Source: JARRJY01 sp050116415 (GTDB lineage: Bacteria; Pseudomonadota; Gammaproteobacteria; UBA6429; Thiohalophilaceae). Taken from it: a stretch of 17,013 nt of DNA. Both the position numbers and the translations under genes were made by a program. The DNA lies in NCBI GenBank assembly GCA_050116415.1, contig JASFOS010000038.1, positions 1 to 17,013 on the forward strand, written 5' to 3'. The notes beneath the pieces were generated by a model. That model made no database searches and was not told where the DNA came from. It saw nothing but the letters and a program-made list of their open reading frames with translations. Of the stretch, positions 13,610 to 17,013 are shown in pieces (position 1 is the first letter of the stretch; every line of letters starts with the position of its first letter).

Positions 13610-14209
13610 GTGGATCAGCATTTTTGGGATGAGCGTTACAAGGAGCAGGGTTTTGCCTACGGCACGGAGCCCAATGTCTTTCTGCAGTCGCTGGCCGCCA
13701 GGTTTAAACCCGGACAGCGTGCCTTGCTGGTCTGTGATGGTGAAGGGCGCAATGGCGTGTGGCTGGCCGAGCAGGGACTCGAGGTGACCTCGGTGGACTA
13801 TTCGCAGGTGGGGCTGGAAAAGGCGCAACAGCTGGCCCGGGAAAAGGGAACCTGTATCGAGACGGTTTGTGCCGATATTTATAGCTGGGACTGGCCGGTG
13901 GCAGAATATGACCACGTTATACTTATATATGCACACTTCAGGGACGAACACCGAGCGCGGATTCACCAGCATGCCCTGGAGACACTGAAGCCCGGGGGAA
14001 CCCTGATCCTGGAAGCCTATACCCGGGAGCAGCTGGATTATGATTCCGGCGGGCCTCGCGATATCAACATGCTCTACACTCAGGAAATGCTGGAAACCGA
14101 TTTCTCGCGGGCCAGGATTCATCAGCTCGAAACGTTGATCGCGATGCTAAATGAGGGCAAATACCATGTTGGTGATGCGGCAATTATTCGTTTAATTGCG
14201 CAGCCATAG
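13610..14209 (+). CDS. Class I SAM-dependent methyltransferase
   Basis: A 199-residue Rossmann-fold methyltransferase. It opens DQHFWDERYKEQGFAYGTEPNVFL and continues with motif I region LLVCDGEGRNGVWLAEQG, post-I VTSVDYS, and the motif IV/V-like ILIYAHF and LKPGGTLILEAYT. The start is a GTG (13610), supported by the conserved WDERY..AYGTEPN opening. Motif I has GEGRN rather than the common GCGxG, a form seen in a TehB-like subgroup of small bacterial methyltransferases. The substrate is unknown; the family has been loosely linked to thiols, tellurite or small molecules. It starts 55 bases after the antiporter on the same strand. Confidence 0.85.
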   Translation: MDQHFWDERYKEQGFAYGTEPNVFLQSLAARFKPGQRALLVCDGEGRNGVWLAEQGLEVTSVDYSQVGLEKAQQLAREKGTCIETVCADIYSWDWPVAEYDHVILIYAHFRDEHRARIHQHALETLKPGGTLILEAYTREQLDYDSGGPRDINMLYTQEMLETDFSRARIHQLETLIAMLNEGKYHVGDAAIIRLIAQP

Positions 14210-14236
14210 AACTGAAAAAATCTCCGCCAGGAAGGG

Positions 14237-14265
14237 TTGTTTTTGTTAATGAGAATTATTATCAT
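14237..14265 (+). promoter_or_regulatory. Putative promoter of the iron ABC importer
   Basis: TTGTTT (14237-14242), a 17-base spacer and TATCAT (14260-14265). The -10 and part of the spacer are covered by the Fur box, the expected layout for repression. Confidence 0.55.
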
Positions 14266-14269
14266 TAAC
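14245..14269. promoter_or_regulatory. Fur box
   Basis: GTTAATGA (14245-14252) and TCATTAAC (14262-14269) form a perfect 8-bp inverted repeat around the 9-base core GAATTATTA. The central AATGAGAATTATTATCATT closely matches the GATAATGATAATCATTATC Fur consensus. It overlaps the promoter and lies 45 bases upstream of the binding-protein start, so iron-loaded Fur should repress the importer. Confidence 0.9.
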
Positions 14270-14314
14270 ATTCTAGGTTATTCAATCAATCGATTTTTAA
14301 ACGGGGTTTCAATA

Positions 14315-15316
14315 ATGAGTATGCGTTTTTTATTCAGTTTCCTGGCGTTGTTTATTCCCGCCGTACTTTCTGCCGCGCCCCAGTCCCTGGTGGTGTATTC
14401 AGGGCGTAGCGATAAATTCGTAAAACCGGTCATCAATGCCTTTACCGAGCAAACCGGTATCGAGGTGACCATTCATAGTGGCAGCTCCACCGCGTTGCTG
14501 AACAAGTTAAAGCTGGAAGGTGATAAAACCTCGGCAGACATGTTTATCAGTAACGATGCCGGTAACCTGCAAAAGGGGTCTGCAATGGGTTTGTTTACCC
14601 CGGTAGATAACGAGATTGCCCGGCATATTCCTGCTAACTACCGCGCCAGGGACAATAGCTGGATTGGCTTATCCGCGCGAGCCCGTGTCCTGGTCGTGAA
14701 TACCAAGGCCAAGGGAGTGGACTTTGTAAAATCTGTTTTTGACCTGGCTGATCCACGCCTCAAGGGTAAGCTTGGTATCACGCATAGCGCCAATGAAAGT
14801 TATATCGCCGGTGTGACCGTTTACATGGACCAGGCAGGCAAGGAAAAAACTACCGAGTGGTTAAAGGGCATGAAGCAGAATGTCGACACCAAGGTGTTCA
14901 ACAAGCACAGCAAGATCGTCAAGGCGGTGGCCGGTGGCAAAAAATCCATTGGCCTGGTGAACCATTACTATATTTACCGTCACCTGGACAAGCATCCCGA
15001 TGCCAATATTCGCATCCTGTTGCCTGATCAAGGTAAGGATGCCATGGGTGTGGCCTGGAACGTGGCGGGTGCGGCCATTACCCGCTACAGCCAGAACAAG
15101 TCAGCGGCAGAAAAACTCATGCGCTTCCTGGTTTCAAAACAGGGACAGGAGATTTTTGCCAAGGTAAACCGCGAATATCCTACCCGTGAAGGGGTATCGG
15201 CAGATAAAATGGTGCCAGCTGCCGGAAGCTACAAAGTGGCCAACGTGCCGATGGAAGAATTAGGTAAGCAACGTAACGCAACTTTGGATATCATTGAATC
15301 TGTTGGTATGCCATAA
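14315..15316 (+). CDS. Ferric iron ABC transporter, periplasmic binding protein
   Basis: An FbpA/FutA-type periplasmic Fe3+-binding protein that delivers iron to an inner-membrane ABC permease. A signal peptide covers about residues 1-20 (MSMRFLFSFLALFIPAVLSA, then APQ). Mature-protein landmarks are LVVYSGR (residues 25-31), the tyrosine pair in NHYYIYR (216-222) that coordinates iron in this family, and AAEKLMRFLVSKQGQ near the C-terminus. Length is 333 residues with the chosen start. The open frame continues up to 14237 but that extension runs through the Fur box and promoter, so ATG 14315 (or the nearby 14321) is used. GGGG lies about 8 bases upstream. The permease gene follows after 14 bases. 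Confidence 0.94.
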   Translation: MSMRFLFSFLALFIPAVLSAAPQSLVVYSGRSDKFVKPVINAFTEQTGIEVTIHSGSSTALLNKLKLEGDKTSADMFISNDAGNLQKGSAMGLFTPVDNEIARHIPANYRARDNSWIGLSARARVLVVNTKAKGVDFVKSVFDLADPRLKGKLGITHSANESYIAGVTVYMDQAGKEKTTEWLKGMKQNVDTKVFNKHSKIVKAVAGGKKSIGLVNHYYIYRHLDKHPDANIRILLPDQGKDAMGVAWNVAGAAITRYSQNKSAAEKLMRFLVSKQGQEIFAKVNREYPTREGVSADKMVPAAGSYKVANVPMEELGKQRNATLDIIESVGMP

Positions 15317-15330
15317 CAGCAGGTGAAAGT

Positions 15331-16935
15331 TTGTCTACGTCTTCTCCATTGTTTTGTTTGCAATGTCTGAATACCCGCGTCACCTGGCGCGGGTTTCTTG
15401 CTTTATGCGTGGTATTGAGTGCCGCTATCCCGTTACTGTTCGTGCTATACAACAGCAGTAAGCTGTCGCTGCAGCAATGGGCTAATTTATGGAGTAGCCG
15501 ATTGCCGGGGCTGTTATGGAATACCATGAGCCTCTCGGTACTGGTCGCGATCGGTGCGTTTACCCTTGGCGTATCGGCAGCGTGGTGGATAACCCGGCGC
15601 GATTTTATCGGTAAACGCATTGCCATCTGGTTGATGGTGTTACCGTTAACCATACCGACGTACGTCTTTGCCCATATCTATACCAGCTTGCTGGAAGAAA
15701 GTGGCTGGCTGGGCCAGCTCTGGCATGTCCTGTTTGGCAGTGATTCCTATCCCCCGGAATTGTTCAACATTCTTGGCGTGACCTTTATCCTGTCACTGGC
15801 CGGTTTTTCTTACGTGTTTTTATTGGTGCGCGATGCCCTGTCACGTTCCCAGCAGGACCTGGAAGAAGCGGCACGCATCCAGGGTGCCACCCCGGCGCAG
15901 GTTTTCTGGCGGGTCAACCTGCCCATGTTACGCCCGGCCATCGCAGCCGGCCTGGCGCTGGTGGTGCTGCATACCCTGTCGGATTTTGGTGCGGTGAGCA
16001 TGCTGCGTTACCAGACCTTCACCCTGAGCATTTATTTGCAAATGAGTGGCCGCTTTGATTACCAGTCCGCGGCCGGTTTGAGCCTGGTGCTGGTTTCATT
16101 GAGCCTGACGTTCATGATCCTGGAACGGTTTTTCCGTAACCGCCAGCGTTACTACGGTAGCAGTAAATCAAAACGTATCGAGGCCCGCCCCGCAACCTGG
16201 TTTGAAACCGTGATGATCTGGCTATGGCTGGGACTGATTGCGTTGTTTGCTTTCATCCTGCCGGTGGCCTGGATGGTGTCATGGAGTTGGCAGGCGTGGA
16301 TGGACGAGCTTATCAACATGGAGTTCTGGGGTTATGTACAGAACTCGCTGAGCGTCAGTTTCATGGCCGCCAGCTTGACCGTGCTCGCGGCGTTACCCGT
16401 CGCGCTCTATCATGCACGCATGCGTAGCCGCCTGAGCCAGGGTTACTTGCACATGGCCAGCATTGGTTTCGTGTTACCCGGCCCGGTGATCGCACTGGGC
16501 ATCCTCGCCTTTGTGCTGGATGCCATGCCGTTTTTATATGGCGGCATGATCGTGCTGGTGCTGGCCATGGTGATACGTTTCCTGCCACTGGCCATCCAGG
16601 CACAGGAGTCCGCCGTGCAACAACTCACCCCGTCGATTGAGCAGGCTTCGCGCAGCCTGGGTGCCAGTGCCTGGGAAAACCTGACCCGGGTTATCCTGCC
16701 CATGTTGAAAGGTGGCATGGCCAGCGCCTGGGTGCTGGTGTTTATCGATACCCTGAAAGAGCTCCCCGCGACACTGATTTTACGTCCCACCGGCTTTGAC
16801 ACCCTGCCGGTGCGTATCTGGATCGAAGCCAGTGAGGAAATGCTGGAGCTGGCGGCGCCAGCCGCCTTGATGCTGGTGATCGGAACACTTCCTGTACTCT
16901 GGTTCTTAATGCGCCCTGAGCGAGCAGCGAAGTAG
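15331..16935 (+). CDS. Ferric iron ABC transporter, fused permease
   Basis: A 534-residue FbpB-type permease made of two fused BPD_transp_1 halves with about 12 membrane segments. Both halves carry an EAA loop that contacts the ATPase: EEAARIQGATPAQVFWRVNL (178-197) and EQASRSLGASAWENLTRVIL (437-456). The start is a TTG at 15331 with AGGTGA five bases upstream; no better ATG exists before the first membrane segment. It is coupled to the binding protein and shares its Fur control. The final residues MRPERAAK and the TAG stop are encoded inside a 56-bp repeat that is duplicated directly downstream, so the original C-terminus may have been altered by repeat insertion. No ATPase gene is visible before the window ends. 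Confidence 0.94.
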   Translation: MSTSSPLFCLQCLNTRVTWRGFLALCVVLSAAIPLLFVLYNSSKLSLQQWANLWSSRLPGLLWNTMSLSVLVAIGAFTLGVSAAWWITRRDFIGKRIAIWLMVLPLTIPTYVFAHIYTSLLEESGWLGQLWHVLFGSDSYPPELFNILGVTFILSLAGFSYVFLLVRDALSRSQQDLEEAARIQGATPAQVFWRVNLPMLRPAIAAGLALVVLHTLSDFGAVSMLRYQTFTLSIYLQMSGRFDYQSAAGLSLVLVSLSLTFMILERFFRNRQRYYGSSKSKRIEARPATWFETVMIWLWLGLIALFAFILPVAWMVSWSWQAWMDELINMEFWGYVQNSLSVSFMAASLTVLAALPVALYHARMRSRLSQGYLHMASIGFVLPGPVIALGILAFVLDAMPFLYGGMIVLVLAMVIRFLPLAIQAQESAVQQLTPSIEQASRSLGASAWENLTRVILPMLKGGMASAWVLVFIDTLKELPATLILRPTGFDTLPVRIWIEASEEMLELAAPAALMLVIGTLPVLWFLMRPERAAK

Positions 16936-16965
16936 TGCTGAATGAAGCTCGAAGAGATTTTACAG
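16910..16965 (+). repeat. 56-bp dispersed/tandem repeat, copy 1
   Basis: This unit starts TGCGCCCTGAGCGAGCAGCG and ends GAGATTTTACAG. It contains an imperfect nested palindrome, GAGC..CAGC-GAAGTAGT-GCTG..GCTC. Its first 26 bases encode the permease C-terminus and stop codon. A diverged copy lies on the opposite strand at 2302-2354. Confidence 0.88.
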
Positions 16966-17013
16966 TGCGCCCTGAGCGAGCAGCGAAGTAGTGCTGAATG
17001 AAGCTCGCAGAGA
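16966..17013 (+). repeat. 56-bp repeat, copy 2 (cut by window end)
   Basis: Identical to copy 1 over 48 available bases except one substitution (A at 16952 in copy 1 is C at 17008). The near-identity shows a recent tandem duplication or active homogenisation. More copies may follow outside the window. Confidence 0.88.

Noticed and set aside
13475..14122. Minus-strand frame of 215 codons across the methyltransferase
   Set aside because: No recognisable motifs, whereas the plus-strand frame has methyltransferase motifs and fits the local operon direction.
16910..17013. Possible CRISPR array
   Set aside because: The units are directly adjacent with no variable spacers, overlap a coding end, and no cas genes are present.

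Overview
This window looks like a chromosomal segment of a gammaproteobacterium. The strongest evidence is gene order. A divergent pair of clusters, [ygfB-pepP-ubiH-ubiI] on the plus strand and [TIGR02449-like gene - zapA - 6S RNA - fau] on the minus strand, reproduces the arrangement known from Escherichia coli and its relatives, and rpiA lies on the same side as in that group. No genus can be named from the sequence. Coding regions have moderate to high GC, in contrast to one strikingly AT-rich intergenic block.

Layout, left to right. (1) 3-1556: the 3' part of a large FAD / Fe-S oxidoreductase, cut by the window edge. (2) 1564-2362: an accessory patch on the minus strand holding a small DUF2905 membrane protein, a GIY-YIG mini-nuclease and a cluster of short palindromic repeats. 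It also holds one copy of a second repeat family that reappears at the right end of the window. (3) 2374-4746: divergent rpiA and ilvA, each with its own terminator, sharing a promoter region of about 130 bp. (4) 4775-5198: a histone H1-like protein built almost wholly of lysine, alanine, valine and threonine, with a 39-bp internal tandem repeat. (5) 5199-5904: about 700 bp without genes, rich in AnTn tracts spaced near the helical repeat, which predicts intrinsically curved DNA. (6) 5905-7746, minus strand: EVE-domain protein, 5-formyltetrahydrofolate cyclo-ligase, 6S RNA, ZapA and a small coiled-coil protein. (7) 7914-12297, plus strand: ygfB, pepP and two flavin monooxygenases of ubiquinone biosynthesis. 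(8) 12319-14209: a CPA1-type Na+/H+ antiporter and a small methyltransferase. (9) 14237-16935: a Fur-regulated ferric iron ABC importer (binding protein and fused permease; no ATPase inside the window). (10) 16910-17013: two tandem copies of a 56-bp repeat, the first of which supplies the last codons and the stop codon of the permease.

How the genes work together. Most of the window is housekeeping: pentose phosphate (rpiA), isoleucine synthesis (ilvA), folate one-carbon metabolism (fau), Z-ring assembly (zapA), transcription control by 6S RNA, ubiquinone hydroxylation (ubiH, ubiI) and iron uptake. The less ordinary content is three items: the lysine-rich chromatin-like protein beside phased A-tract DNA, the palindromic repeats next to a GIY-YIG nuclease, and the second repeat family shared by both ends of the window. 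Several gene starts were moved from the longest open frame to internal start codons (fau, the histone-like gene, ygfB, pepP, ubiI, the iron-binding protein) because of RNA-gene overlap, ribosome binding sites, a Fur box or family alignment.
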